Under the pieces are notes generated by a model. The model searched no databases, was not told the DNA's origin, and saw nothing but the letters and a program-made list of their open reading frames with translations. The position numbers and the translations under genes were made by a program. A stretch of 64,000 nt of DNA from assembly GCF_963667045.1 (NCBI RefSeq), contig NZ_OY762934.1:2930501-2994500 (forward strand), read 5' to 3'. This DNA is from an uncultured Cohaesibacter sp. Lineage in GTDB: Bacteria > Pseudomonadota > Alphaproteobacteria > Rhizobiales > Cohaesibacteraceae. Positions 20,073 to 29,039 of the stretch are shown one piece after another. How positions within the stretch are numbered: position 1 is the first letter of the stretch; each line of letters opens with the position of its first letter.

Positions 20073-20942
20073 ATGACAATTCTAAGGTCCCGGTCCAACC
20101 AACCGCGCTTTACCCTTTCCTCCATCCGTGCCGTCATCGCGGTGGCGATGATTGCGCTGGTCGCGATTGTGCTGATTCCATTGCAATATCTGTCCGTTAC
20201 GCTGAATTTGCCGAGCAAGCGCTGGATTCCCGTGCTGTTCCACCGGATCGGCTGCTTCACCATCGGGATACGCAAGACAATCAACGGCAAGCCGATCCGT
20301 GAAGGCGCGGTGTTGATCACTGCCAACCACTGTTCCTGGACTGATATCGTCGTGTTGGGTAGCCTGCAGCCGCTGTCCTTCATTGCCAAATCCGAGGTGG
20401 CCAACTGGCCCATTTTCGGGCTCTTTGCCAAATTGCAACGCTCGATCTTCGTCAATCGCACCAAGCGCTCTGCCACCGGAGCCGTGGCCCGCGAGATCGC
20501 CCAGCGTCTCAAGGAAGGCGATGCCATGGTGCTGTTTGCCGAAGGCACCTCGTCGGACGGCAATCGGGTACTCCCCTTCCGCTCCGCCCTGATCGGTGCC
20601 GCCAAGGCGGCCATGACATCCGACCCGAGCGGTTCGACCATCGCGGGCAAGGTCTGGATCCAACCCCTGTCGATCGCCTACACCGCACTGCACGGCCTGC
20701 CGATGGGGCGCCAGCACCGCCCCATGGCGGCATGGTATGGCGACATGGATCTGGTACCGCACCTGTGGGCCCTGATGAAGGAAGGCGCGCTTGATGTCAC
20801 CCTCACCTATGGCGACCCGATCCTGTTCGATCCGAACATCGACCGCAAGGATGCCACCAGAGCCGCCGAGACCTCGGTCCGCCAGACCATGCTACACGAC
20901 CTGCATCACTATAGCGGCAGGCGGCGGCGCAAGGACCAGTGA
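20073..20942 (+). CDS. olsA: 1-acyl-glycerol-3-phosphate-type acyltransferase, probably OlsA
   Basis: This 289-residue PlsC-family enzyme has an N-terminal membrane segment (VIAVAMIALVAIVLIPLQYL, residues 22-41). Block I is NHCSWTDIVVLG (NHx4D, around 86) and the substrate-binding block is FAEGTSSDG (around 152). PlsC-family enzymes acylate lysophosphatidate. The copy lying between the Fur/Mur gene and miaB in rhizobia is, to my knowledge, OlsA, which O-acylates lyso-ornithine lipid. That would complete the pathway begun by OlsB at 4157. The biochemical distinction between OlsA and PlsC cannot be read from motifs alone. Its start is a plain ATG without a strong ribosome binding site. Confidence 0.75.
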   Translation: MTILRSRSNQPRFTLSSIRAVIAVAMIALVAIVLIPLQYLSVTLNLPSKRWIPVLFHRIGCFTIGIRKTINGKPIREGAVLITANHCSWTDIVVLGSLQPLSFIAKSEVANWPIFGLFAKLQRSIFVNRTKRSATGAVAREIAQRLKEGDAMVLFAEGTSSDGNRVLPFRSALIGAAKAAMTSDPSGSTIAGKVWIQPLSIAYTALHGLPMGRQHRPMAAWYGDMDLVPHLWALMKEGALDVTLTYGDPILFDPNIDRKDATRAAETSVRQTMLHDLHHYSGRRRRKDQ

Positions 20943-21047
20943 TGTTCTTTGGCAACGGATTCACCAAATCGCGACCTTTGCGGGCCAATTTCAGCCCTTT
21001 TCCCTTTGCAAGAACGGGAAAACGCGCTACAGGCTTTGCTCTGAAAA

Positions 21048-22475
21048 ATGACTGACCTTCCCGAGCCCCCTGACGCTCTGAGACACGAACGAGACCCGGA
21101 CAAAGCCGATATGACTGCTTTTGAAGACAAGAAAGTCTTTGTGAAAACCTATGGCTGCCAGATGAACGTCTATGATTCCAACCGGATGATGGACAGCCTG
21201 GCGACCAAGGGATACAGCCCGACCGAGACCATGGAAGATGCGGATCTGGTGATCCTCAACACCTGCCATATTCGCGAGAAGGCCGCAGAAAAGGTCTATT
21301 CCGAGCTCGGCCGTATTCGTCAGGTCAAGGAGAAGCGGGCAAAGGATGGCAAGGGCGACATGAAAATCGGCATCGCCGGATGCGTGGCCCAGGCCGAGGG
21401 GCAGGAAATCATTCGCCGTGCTCCCGTGGTTGATCTGGTAGTCGGGCCTCAGGCCTATCACAAGCTGCCCGACCTGCTCGAAAAGGCGGGCCATGGCGAG
21501 CGCGTGGTGGAAACCGACTTCCCGCTTGAGGACAAGTTCACCGTTCTGCCCGATGCCCGCAAGGACGTCACCCGCAAGCGCGGTGTCAGCGCCTTTCTGA
21601 CGGTTCAGGAAGGCTGCGACAAATTCTGCAGCTTCTGCGTTGTGCCCTATACCCGCGGCGCCGAGGTTTCCCGCCCTGTCAGCCAGATCCTGCATGAAGC
21701 GGAAAAGCTGGCTGCTGCCGGGGTGCGCGAGCTTTCGCTGCTCGGTCAGAATGTCAACGCCTATCACGGCGAAAGCCCGGATGGCGGCGATTGGGGCCTT
21801 GGCGAACTGCTGTTCCGGCTTGCCGAAATCGACGGCATCGACCGGTTGCGCTATACCACCAGCCATCCGCGCGACATGGACGATAGCCTAATGGCAGCCC
21901 ATCGGGATCTCGACATCCTGATGCCCTATCTGCATCTGCCGGTTCAGTCCGGGTCGGACCGGGTGCTGAAGGCGATGAACCGCCAGCACACCTGTGACGA
22001 CTATGTCCGCCTCATCGACCGGATCCGTAGCGCACGGCCAGACATTGCGCTTTCGGGCGATTTCATCGTCGGCTTTCCCGGCGAGACGGATGAGGACTTC
22101 GAGGACACCATGCGCATCGTGCGCGCGGTAACCTATGCTTCAGCCTTCAGCTTCAAATATTCGCCGCGCCCCGGCACGCCAGCGGCCGACAGCGAAGAGC
22201 AGGTTGACGAGGCCATCAAGTCCGAGCGCCTCCACCGTTTGCAGGAGCTGCTCAACCAGCAGCAGAAGGATTTCAATGCGTCCAAGGTCGGTACGGAAAT
22301 GACCGTGCTTCTGGAGCGCAAGGGACGCGAGCCGGGCCAGCTGGTCGGCAAATCGCCCTGGTTGCAGGCTGTGCAAGTGGATGCAGGCGAAGAATTGATT
22401 GGTGAAATTGTCACAGTTAAAGTGGATACTCTGGGAAGCAACAGCCTGTTTGGCACCATGATCAATCGGCCATGA
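21048..22475 (+). CDS. miaB: tRNA-2-methylthio-N6-dimethylallyladenosine synthase MiaB
   Basis: This radical-SAM methylthiotransferase adds a methylthio group to i6A37 of tRNAs. The N-terminal UPF0004 domain has [16 protein letters not shown] and [10 protein letters not shown] with its three cluster cysteines. The radical-SAM motif is [10 protein letters not shown] with Cys190, Cys194 and Cys197. The C-terminal TRAM domain ends near [13 protein letters not shown]. The 475 residues match the family. The ATG at 21048 gives 21 extra residues before [16 protein letters not shown]; the ATG at 21111 is an alternative and neither has a strong ribosome binding site. Confidence 0.96.
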   Translation: MTDLPEPPDALRHERDPDKADMTAFEDKKVFVKTYGCQMNVYDSNRMMDSLATKGYSPTETMEDADLVILNTCHIREKAAEKVYSELGRIRQVKEKRAKDGKGDMKIGIAGCVAQAEGQEIIRRAPVVDLVVGPQAYHKLPDLLEKAGHGERVVETDFPLEDKFTVLPDARKDVTRKRGVSAFLTVQEGCDKFCSFCVVPYTRGAEVSRPVSQILHEAEKLAAAGVRELSLLGQNVNAYHGESPDGGDWGLGELLFRLAEIDGIDRLRYTTSHPRDMDDSLMAAHRDLDILMPYLHLPVQSGSDRVLKAMNRQHTCDDYVRLIDRIRSARPDIALSGDFIVGFPGETDEDFEDTMRIVRAVTYASAFSFKYSPRPGTPAADSEEQVDEAIKSERLHRLQELLNQQQKDFNASKVGTEMTVLLERKGREPGQLVGKSPWLQAVQVDAGEELIGEIVTVKVDTLGSNSLFGTMINRP

Positions 22476-22538
22476 CAAAGGGTCGAACCATGCCGAATGG
22501 TTGTCTCAAGGTTCAATTTGGTTTGAAGGGATAAGCGT

Positions 22539-23759
22539 TTGAGCGATCAGCGTCGCGATAAAAGCAAAAACCGGGACAAGACTTACAAGTCGAAAGAATT
22601 CAAGAAGAGCTGGGATCCGGCGGCCAGTCAGGCCTTGTCCGCGGCGTCTGACATGGGCCATATCGTCCTGTCTTATGATGACAACCGTCTGGCGGCCGAC
22701 CTCTTTGGCGAGTATGACCAGAATCTTGCGCGCATCGAACAGAAGATGGGCATCGAAGCCATCGCGCGCGGCAACCGGGTAACGATCAAGGGGCCGAGCG
22801 ATCTGTGCGATCAGGCCAAGCGGGTGCTCGATTCCCTCTATTACCGTCTGCAGGAAGGCGAAGTGATTGAGCAGGCCGACGTCGACGGCGCCATTCGCAT
22901 GGCCGAAGCCTCGGACGAGCAGCTGGTTCTGCCGCAGCTGATGCCGGACAATGGCGAGGGCGCAGGCAAGATGCATTTTGCCCAGATCGCCACCCGCAAG
23001 AAGAAGCTGACAGCCCGGACGGCAACGCAGGATGCCTATATCCGCGCCATGGACCGGGCTGACCTGATCTTCGGCACCGGTCCGGCCGGTACTGGCAAGA
23101 CCTATCTGGCCGTCGCCTATGCCGCCGCCCTTCTGGAGCGTGGTGTGGTGGAGCGGATCATCCTCTCCCGCCCGGCGGTGGAAGCGGGCGAACGCCTCGG
23201 CTTTCTGCCCGGCGACATGAAGGAAAAGGTCGATCCCTATCTGCGGCCGCTTTATGACGCCCTTTACGACATGATGCCCGCCGACAAGGTCGAGCGTGAA
23301 ATCGAAGCCAAGGTCATCGAGATCGCGCCGCTCGCCTTCATGCGTGGCCGGACGCTTTCCAATGCTGCGGTCATTCTCGACGAGGCCCAGAACACCACAT
23401 CGATGCAGATGAAGATGTTCCTGACCCGTCTTGGTGAAAATTCGAAGATGATCATCACCGGTGACCCCAGCCAGATCGACCTGCCGAGCGGCGAGCTGTC
23501 CGGCCTTGTTCAGGCCATGGAGCTGCTTGCCGACATCCCGTCGATCGTGCGCGTGCAATTCACGGCAAAGGATGTGGTCCGCCACGAGCTGGTCGCCCGC
23601 ATCGTTAACGCCTATGACGAGGATTCCCGTCGACGCGCCAAGGCCCGCCGAGTGCTCGGTCGCGAGCGCATGCACAAGCTGGAAGTGGAAGAGCATCTGA
23701 CCCCGGCAGACTATGACGGAGCATCGGACGAGCCTATCTATGATGAGGATGAGGCATGA
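22539..23759 (+). CDS. phoH: PhoH-like ATPase (YbeZ type)
   Basis: The 406-residue product has an N-terminal KH-like part (about residues 40-110), then a P-loop ATPase with Walker A GPAGTGKTYLAVAYA around residues 181-188 and Walker B AVILDEAQN around 285. In proteobacteria YbeZ works with YbeY in ribosome and RNA metabolism. I use the TTG at 22539 because AAGGG lies eight bases upstream and the stop of miaB is close. The stop overlaps the ybeY start (ATGA), which couples the two. Confidence 0.93.
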   Translation: MSDQRRDKSKNRDKTYKSKEFKKSWDPAASQALSAASDMGHIVLSYDDNRLAADLFGEYDQNLARIEQKMGIEAIARGNRVTIKGPSDLCDQAKRVLDSLYYRLQEGEVIEQADVDGAIRMAEASDEQLVLPQLMPDNGEGAGKMHFAQIATRKKKLTARTATQDAYIRAMDRADLIFGTGPAGTGKTYLAVAYAAALLERGVVERIILSRPAVEAGERLGFLPGDMKEKVDPYLRPLYDALYDMMPADKVEREIEAKVIEIAPLAFMRGRTLSNAAVILDEAQNTTSMQMKMFLTRLGENSKMIITGDPSQIDLPSGELSGLVQAMELLADIPSIVRVQFTAKDVVRHELVARIVNAYDEDSRRRAKARRVLGRERMHKLEVEEHLTPADYDGASDEPIYDEDEA

Positions 23760-24286
23760 GCCCGCACCCATCCCTTTCGGTCAGCCTTGACCGTGACCTG
23801 CTTGTTGAAGCCGAGATCTGGCAGACTGTGCCGGATCTGGAGGCTGTCATAGAACGCGCGCTTGAGGCCGGATTGCGCCACGTGATCGAGGAAGAAGGCA
23901 TCGCCTTTCTGCCCGACAGCGAAGTGTCACTGGTGTTTACCGACGATGCGGCCATTCGCATCCTCAACGCCGAGCATCGCGGCAAGGACAAGGCCACCAA
24001 CGTGCTGTCCTTTCCGATTGACGAAGACGCCGAGGTTTTCGGGCCCATGCTCGGTGATATCGTTTTCGCCTATGAAACCGTAGAGCGAGAATCCGCCGAA
24101 CTGGGGGTTGAAATCCGTGATCACCTGACACATCTGTGTTTACATGGTTTTTTACATCTCTTGGGGTATGATCACATAGAGCCGGATGAAGCAGACAAGA
24201 TGGAAAGCGTCGAGATTGCCATTCTGGCGAAGCTGGGACTCCCCAATCCTTATGAGGGCACAGTCCCTCTGGATATTCTGGACTGA
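23756..24286 (+). CDS. ybeY: Endoribonuclease YbeY (16S rRNA maturation)
   Basis: This 176-residue metalloprotein of the UPF0054 family has the zinc motif HGFLHLLGYDH, with His130, His134 and His140, followed by EADKME. YbeY acts in 16S rRNA 3'-end processing and ribosome quality control. The central region shows ILNAEHRGKDKATNVLSFP and GDIVFAYETVERE, both hallmarks. It overlaps phoH by four bases and lies 84 bases upstream of corC. Confidence 0.95.
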   Translation: MSPHPSLSVSLDRDLLVEAEIWQTVPDLEAVIERALEAGLRHVIEEEGIAFLPDSEVSLVFTDDAAIRILNAEHRGKDKATNVLSFPIDEDAEVFGPMLGDIVFAYETVERESAELGVEIRDHLTHLCLHGFLHLLGYDHIEPDEADKMESVEIAILAKLGLPNPYEGTVPLDILD

Positions 24287-24370
24287 TCGGATGCCCCATT
24301 CGTCTGTCCCTACATTTACAACTGCATTGAGAGCGCTACCGCATAAGGCGGCCTGTGCGCCGGAACGAGC

Positions 24371-25540
24371 ATGAACGACCCCGACCCTTCTTTATCGACG
24401 ACGTCTTCCAAGGCCGACAGGCCCACGAATGGCACCAAGACCGACAGCAACGATGCGGACCCACACCAACCGCAACAGAACTGGTTTTCCCGGCTGGTTC
24501 AAGGCTGGCTGTCAGGCCTGACCAATCCTTCCCTGCGATCCCAGATGGAAGGGGCACTGTCCGACGAGAACAACAATGACCAGACCTTTTCCGTCGAGGA
24601 AAAGGCGATGTTGCGCAATATCCTCGAACTGAGAGAAATGCGGGTCAGCGACGTCATGGTCCCGCGCGCCGATATCGATGCTGTCGAAGATGCGGTCACG
24701 CTGGGGACATTGCTGGCGGTTTATCAGGATGTGGGCCATTCGCGCTTGCCGGTCTATCGGGAAACCCTCGATGACCCGGTGGGCATGGTTCACATCAAGG
24801 ATGTGCTGTCGCTGCTCACCAAGGAATGCAGTATTCCGGAAGAAACCGAAAGCCCGGCGCTTGATTCCATGGAAGGCTCATCGGCCAGCGTCCATTATGC
24901 TTCAGACACGGCGCAGACGCTCACCAACATGCCACGCACCCTTTCCAACATCAATCTCGATCGCCCGCTCAAGGATCTCGGTGTTATCCGTGAGGTGCTG
25001 TTCGTGCCCCCCTCGATGCAGGCCATCGACCTGATGGCGACGATGCGGGCAGCCCGCACCCAGATGGCGCTGGTCATCGACGAGTATGGCGGCACCGATG
25101 GACTTGTCTCGCTGGAAGACGTGGTCGAGACGGTTGTCGGTGACATCGAGGATGAGCATGACGACGAGGACGAAGTCTTCATCGCCAGTGCCGGTCCGAA
25201 CCTGTTCATCGCAGACGCCAAGGCGGAGCTTGATGATGTGGTCGAGGCGATCGGCACGTCGCTGCCGTTCGATGACGTATCGATGGAAGATGTCGACACG
25301 CTCGGCGGCTTCATCTTCACGCTTATCGGCCGCATTCCGGTTCGAGGCGAGCTGATCACCGTCAAGGATGGTCTTGAGTTCGAGATCATGGAAGCGGATC
25401 GCAGGCGTATTCGCCGGGTCAAGATTCGCTTCAAGCCGACCAAGAAGCCGATCAAGCGGACCTTCACGCTGCATCGCGGATCGGGACCGGACACCGAGTT
25501 GGAGAAACAGGATCAGAAGAGCGACGCCGCAGCCGAGTGA
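24371..25540 (+). CDS. corC: CorC/HlyC-type CBS-domain protein
   Basis: The 389-residue protein has a charged N-terminus of about 75 residues. Two CBS domains follow (VSDVMVPRADIDAVED onward, and DRPLKDLGVIREVLFVPPSMQAIDLM), with LVIDEYGGTDGLVSLEDVVETVVGDIEDEHD at the end of the second. A CorC_HlyC transporter-associated domain closes the protein, ending RRVKIRFKPTKK. No DUF21 transmembrane domain is present, so this is the soluble CorC-like form linked with Mg/Co homeostasis; the rhizobial copies are often labelled hemolysin C. In rhizobia lnt normally comes next; here an unrelated block intervenes and lnt starts at 33752. Confidence 0.88.
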   Translation: MNDPDPSLSTTSSKADRPTNGTKTDSNDADPHQPQQNWFSRLVQGWLSGLTNPSLRSQMEGALSDENNNDQTFSVEEKAMLRNILELREMRVSDVMVPRADIDAVEDAVTLGTLLAVYQDVGHSRLPVYRETLDDPVGMVHIKDVLSLLTKECSIPEETESPALDSMEGSSASVHYASDTAQTLTNMPRTLSNINLDRPLKDLGVIREVLFVPPSMQAIDLMATMRAARTQMALVIDEYGGTDGLVSLEDVVETVVGDIEDEHDDEDEVFIASAGPNLFIADAKAELDDVVEAIGTSLPFDDVSMEDVDTLGGFIFTLIGRIPVRGELITVKDGLEFEIMEADRRRIRRVKIRFKPTKKPIKRTFTLHRGSGPDTELEKQDQKSDAAAE

Positions 25541-25562
25541 CTTCATGCGCATCAGTTGAGAT

Positions 25563-25580
25563 CGGGGGCGCCGGCCCCCG
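25563..25580 (+). terminator. GC-rich hairpin after corC
   Basis: CGGGGGC and GCCCCCG form a perfect seven-base-pair stem with a four-base loop, 22 bases past the corC stop. It is followed by TTCGTTTATC, a weak U-tract. Confidence 0.5.
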
Positions 25581-25609
25581 TTCGTTTATCCAGAGTGGAA
25601 GAAATTGTC

Positions 25610-25673
25610 GCCTCAGAGCCGCAGCACCGAGGGGCGCGCCGATCTGGGCGGCAGCTCTGAGGCATACTGCCGC
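25610..25673 (+). other. Two overlapping, mutually exclusive hairpins in the corC/irr gap
   Basis: GCCTCAGAGC (25610-25619) is a perfect complement of GCTCTGAGGC (25654-25663). GCGGCAG (25648-25654) is a perfect complement of CTGCCGC (25667-25673). The second hairpin reuses the 3' arm region of the first, so only one can form at a time. AAGAGGCATTTTATC follows. The rest of the 439-base gap (25541-25979) shows no gene. Confidence 0.5.
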
Positions 25674-25979
25674 AAGAGGCATTTTATCGACTCTGGCTGG
25701 GGAAAGGTCCGCCCTTTAACGCTTCAGCGCCATTGCCACCCGCCCCTGCCCTGGAACCATAGGCAACCGAGCAGCCGTTGTCACGGCCAGGTGAGCGGTG
25801 AAAATCACTGAAAACTCCCGGCTCTGTCAGACCAAAAGCCTGACAAGGAATGACAATCCGGTCTTGCCAGATGAGGGCCGGGTTCAAGGCTGGGTTTACG
25901 ATGCGCAAACAGCCACACAGGAGTGAATATTCCTCCCGTGGTTGGACTGATCAAGGCATCCAGACAGCAATCTGTTGGA

Positions 25980-26408
25980 TCAGCAGGCCTTCTTGCGAAG
26001 GCGGACCACGACGTCGACACGCGTGATTTCCATGCCGTCCGGAACTTCCGGCAATTCGGAAACGCGCATGCCTCCGGGAATGTCGACAACCTTGCCTTCG
26101 TCTTCCATGAAGAAGTGATAATGGTCCGAAACGTTTGTATCAAAATAGGTTTTCGTTCCCTCTACGGCCACTTCCCGCAACAGACCGGCTTCAGTGAACT
26201 GGTGCAACGTGTTGTAAACGGTTGCCAGAGAGACGGAAACATTGACCCGTTCCGCTTCCTCGTGCAAACGCTCGGCAGAGACATGACGATCGCCCTTGGC
26301 AAACAGCAATTCGGCGAGAGACAATCTTTGGCGTGTCGGGCGCAGCCCTGCTCCCACAAGCATATCCCGAGCGGACCGCTTATCGAATTTATGGAGCTGT
26401 GAGGTCAT
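25980..26408 (-). CDS. irr: Iron response regulator Irr (Fur family)
   Basis: The 142-residue product starts MTSQLHKFDKRSARDMLVGAGLRPTRQRLSLAELLF, an Irr-type N-terminus. The winged helix (SLATVYNTLHQFTEAGLLREVAV) and the metal/heme-site segment SDHYHFFMEDEGKVVDIP, characteristic of rhizobial Irr, follow. Irr accumulates under iron limitation and represses or activates iron and heme genes. A longer upstream frame exists, but the ATG at 26408 has AAGGA eight bases before it and matches the family N-terminus. It is divergent from fabA, an arrangement I know from other Rhizobiales. I did not find a clear Irr box (TTTAGAA-type inverted repeat) nearby. Confidence 0.9.
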   Translation of the reverse strand: MTSQLHKFDKRSARDMLVGAGLRPTRQRLSLAELLFAKGDRHVSAERLHEEAERVNVSVSLATVYNTLHQFTEAGLLREVAVEGTKTYFDTNVSDHYHFFMEDEGKVVDIPGGMRVSELPEVPDGMEITRVDVVVRLRKKAC

Positions 26409-27003
26409 GGCATTAGTCCTTGATATTCGTTTCACCTGATCGCGTATGCAGCAATTCCTCTCGCGCCTTCCCCAACAGGGCCTTTTGCGATCAGATCGTA
26501 TAGGAAGATATAGAGCTTTTTGACCCAATCGGCAAGACAACTAAGGATAATCGCATAGAAATCATCCCTTAGAACCAATCATTTCCGCCCTGTTTCCATT
26601 TCTTTTCTCAATATTTGAATGATTGCAAGCTTCTTGTTGCGAAATCCTTCCGCAAGCGCGCGGCAAATATGTGCAACCGGCTTGAAAGACTTCGCGCTTC
26701 AATCTAAATGAAGGGCAGGAAAGACCCCTTGAACGTACGCAGCAGGTCGCATGGGTCCGGCCCGCCTCAGATGCAGCTTTCAAATGTTAACTTAATCGTT
26801 TGCACGCCTAGTGCTTGTGCCCATAAAAGGCTATAAGCGTAGCACGAAGAGCAAACTTGCGATCAACATGGCCAAGTGCGTACAAAGAGACAGGACCGGG
26901 CCTGCGCCTTCCCTTTTCGGGGAACCGTCTTCCGGATCCTGCGCGTTAGACTATTCCGCCCACAAGGACGGGTGGATAGAAGAAGGATAAGAGTGGAAAC
27001 CGT
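26409..27003. other. Long divergent intergenic region, irr/fabA
   Basis: These 595 bases are more AT-rich than the surroundings and hold the irr and fabA promoters. A possible fabA promoter is TTGCAC (26800-26805) with ATAAAA (26823-26828) at 17-base spacing; support is weak. Half-site-like TTAGAA occurs near 26570. I see no coding sequence or strong terminator. Confidence 0.4.
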
Positions 27004-27513
27004 ATGGAACAGCGCCAATCCAGCTACACCTATGAAGAAATTCTAACCTGCAGCCGCGGCGAAATGTTCGGCCCTGGTAATCCTCAGTTGCCACTGCCAC
27101 CGATGCTGATGCTGGATCGGATCACCCACATTTCCGAAGACGGCGGCGAACACAACAAGGGCATGATCCGCGCTGAATATGACATCAACCCGGAGCGCTG
27201 GTTCTTTGATTGCCACTTTGCCGGTGACCCTGTCATGCCTGGCTGCCTTGGTCTGGATGCCCTGTGGCAGATGACCGGTTTCTATCTTGGCTGGCTGGGT
27301 CTTGAAGGCAAGGGCCGTGCGATTTCCGTTGGCGAGATCAAATTCTCGGGCATGATCACGCCCAAGACCAAGCTGGTGGAATTTGGCGTTGACTTCAAAC
27401 GCGTGATGAAAGGTCGCCTCAATCTGAGCATTGGCGACGGCTGGGTGAAGGCCGACGGCGAAGTGGTTTTCGTTGCCAAGGACCTGCGCGTTGGAGCCTT
27501 CAAGGACGCCTGA
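27004..27513 (+). CDS. fabA: 3-hydroxydecanoyl-ACP dehydratase/isomerase FabA
   Basis: FabA dehydrates 3-hydroxydecanoyl-ACP and isomerises the trans-2 product to cis-3, starting anaerobic unsaturated fatty acid synthesis. The 169-residue product matches E. coli FabA (172). Active-site His71 lies in [21 protein letters not shown] with Asp85 fourteen residues on, equivalent to E. coli His70 and Asp84. The start follows GAGTGGAAACCGT. fabB follows after 295 bases that contain a hairpin and a tandem repeat, so the two may not be expressed in a fixed ratio. Confidence 0.97.
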   Translation: MEQRQSSYTYEEILTCSRGEMFGPGNPQLPLPPMLMLDRITHISEDGGEHNKGMIRAEYDINPERWFFDCHFAGDPVMPGCLGLDALWQMTGFYLGWLGLEGKGRAISVGEIKFSGMITPKTKLVEFGVDFKRVMKGRLNLSIGDGWVKADGEVVFVAKDLRVGAFKDA

Positions 27514-27572
27514 GCAGGCTCTTTTGAAGCAGCAAGGCTTCAGGTTCGGGCAGAAAAGGGATCAGGTCGCAA

Positions 27573-27629
27573 GACACGAAAAGTCCAGTCTGGTCTTCTC
27601 GTGCCACTTTTCTGGCTCTTTTCTGGCTC
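27573..27629 (+). repeat. Hairpin followed by an 11-base tandem repeat between fabA and fabB
   Basis: CACGA...TCGTG, AAG...CTT and CCAG...CTGG nest into one interrupted stem within 27573-27605. Directly after it TTTTCTGGCTC occurs twice in tandem (27608-27618 and 27619-27629). The T-rich repeat after the stem could act as a leaky terminator. The rest of the fabA/fabB gap up to 27808 has no gene. Confidence 0.6.
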
Positions 27630-27808
27630 ATTGAACCGGCCTCAGGACCCTCTTAAAGGCCTTTGGATGAAAAATGGCCTTATAGAGTGTTGCAGCTGCT
27701 GGCAAGAACACATATCAAGTGAGATTAATTCGGTCATGGCGTCGTGCAAGACGTTTCCATTCCATGACCTGGCGAATTGAGCCCCGAATTTACAGTGAGG
27801 CCCCGATT

Positions 27809-29026
27809 ATGAGACGTGTAGTCATTTCCGGCTTGGGTATTGTTTCCTCCATCGGTAACGATGCCGAAGCCGTTACCGCATCCCTGCGTGATGCAAAATC
27901 CGGTATTTCCTTCTCGCAGGATTTTGCCGATCATGGATTCCGCTGTCAGGTCTGGGGTGCCCCGGATATCGACACCACCGATCTGGTCGACCGGCGCGCC
28001 AAGCGATTCCTGTCCAAGGGCGGCGAATGGAACCATGTTGCCATGAAGCAGGCGATCGCCGATTCCGGTCTGGAAGAGAGCGACATTACCGATGAGCGCA
28101 CCGGCATCATCATGGGCTCTGGTGGCCCATCCACCCAGACCGTCGTGCAGGCTGCTGACATCACCCGCACCAACGGCTCGCCGAAACGCATCGGGCCTTT
28201 CGCCGTGCCGAAGGCCATGTCCTCGACCGCATCGGCGACCCTTGCCACCTGGTTCAAGATCCACGGCGTTAACTATTCGATCTCTTCGGCCTGCTCGACA
28301 TCTGCACACTGCATCGGCAACGCCTATGAACTGATCCAGTTCGGCAAGCAGGACATCATCTTTGCCGGTGGTCACGAAGATCTCGACTGGACCATGTCCA
28401 ACCTGTTCGACGCCATGGGCGCCATGACCTCGAAATACAATGACACCCCGGCAACGGCCTCCCGTGCCTATGACGTTTCCCGCGATGGCTTTGCCATTGG
28501 CGGTGGCGCTGGCGTGCTGGTTGTCGAAGAGCTGGAACACGCCAAGGCCCGCGGTGCCAAGATCTATGCCGAAATCGTTGGCTATGGTGCAACGTCCGAC
28601 GGCTATGACATGGTGGCTCCGAGCGGTGAAGGCGCAAAACGCTGCATGCGTCTGGCCATGTCGACCGTCAACGACAAGATCGACTATATCAACTGCCATG
28701 GCACGTCGACGGTTGTTGGTGATACCGCTGAAATCGGAGCGATCCGCGAAGTGTTCGGCAGTGATCAGCCTTATATCGCCTCCACCAAATCGCTTACCGG
28801 CCATTCGCTCGGTGCTGCCGGTGTTCAGGAATCAATCTACTCGCTGCTGATGATGCAGGCCGGGTTCGTGGGCGAATCCGCACATATCACCGAGATCGAC
28901 CCGGACTTTGCCGATATGAACATCGTGCGTCAGCGCATCGACAAGCCGATCGACGTTGCTCTTTCCAACAGTTTCGGCTTTGGCGGCACCAACGCCACGC
29001 TGATCTTCCAGCGCTACAACGGATAA
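27809..29026 (+). CDS. fabB: Beta-ketoacyl-ACP synthase I FabB
   Basis: FabB elongates the cis-3-decenoyl-ACP made by FabA and is required for unsaturated chains. The 405-residue condensing enzyme begins [19 protein letters not shown]. It has the nucleophile Cys162 in [17 protein letters not shown], the first catalytic His in [18 protein letters not shown] and the second in [17 protein letters not shown]. It ends [14 protein letters not shown]. An upstream in-frame GTG would add 30 residues with no homology; the ATG at 27809 has GTGAGG eight bases before it. fabI begins 13 bases after its stop. Confidence 0.97.
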   Translation: MRRVVISGLGIVSSIGNDAEAVTASLRDAKSGISFSQDFADHGFRCQVWGAPDIDTTDLVDRRAKRFLSKGGEWNHVAMKQAIADSGLEESDITDERTGIIMGSGGPSTQTVVQAADITRTNGSPKRIGPFAVPKAMSSTASATLATWFKIHGVNYSISSACSTSAHCIGNAYELIQFGKQDIIFAGGHEDLDWTMSNLFDAMGAMTSKYNDTPATASRAYDVSRDGFAIGGGAGVLVVEELEHAKARGAKIYAEIVGYGATSDGYDMVAPSGEGAKRCMRLAMSTVNDKIDYINCHGTSTVVGDTAEIGAIREVFGSDQPYIASTKSLTGHSLGAAGVQESIYSLLMMQAGFVGESAHITEIDPDFADMNIVRQRIDKPIDVALSNSFGFGGTNATLIFQRYNG

Positions 29027-29039
29027 GGGCTGCCTGAGC

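Noticed and set aside
25684..25908. 74-codon minus-strand open frame downstream of irr
   Set aside because: No ribosome binding site, no recognisable family and unconvincing composition.
26560..26580. TTAGAA as an Irr box between irr and fabA
   Set aside because: Only one half-site is visible, with no inverted partner at the proper spacing.
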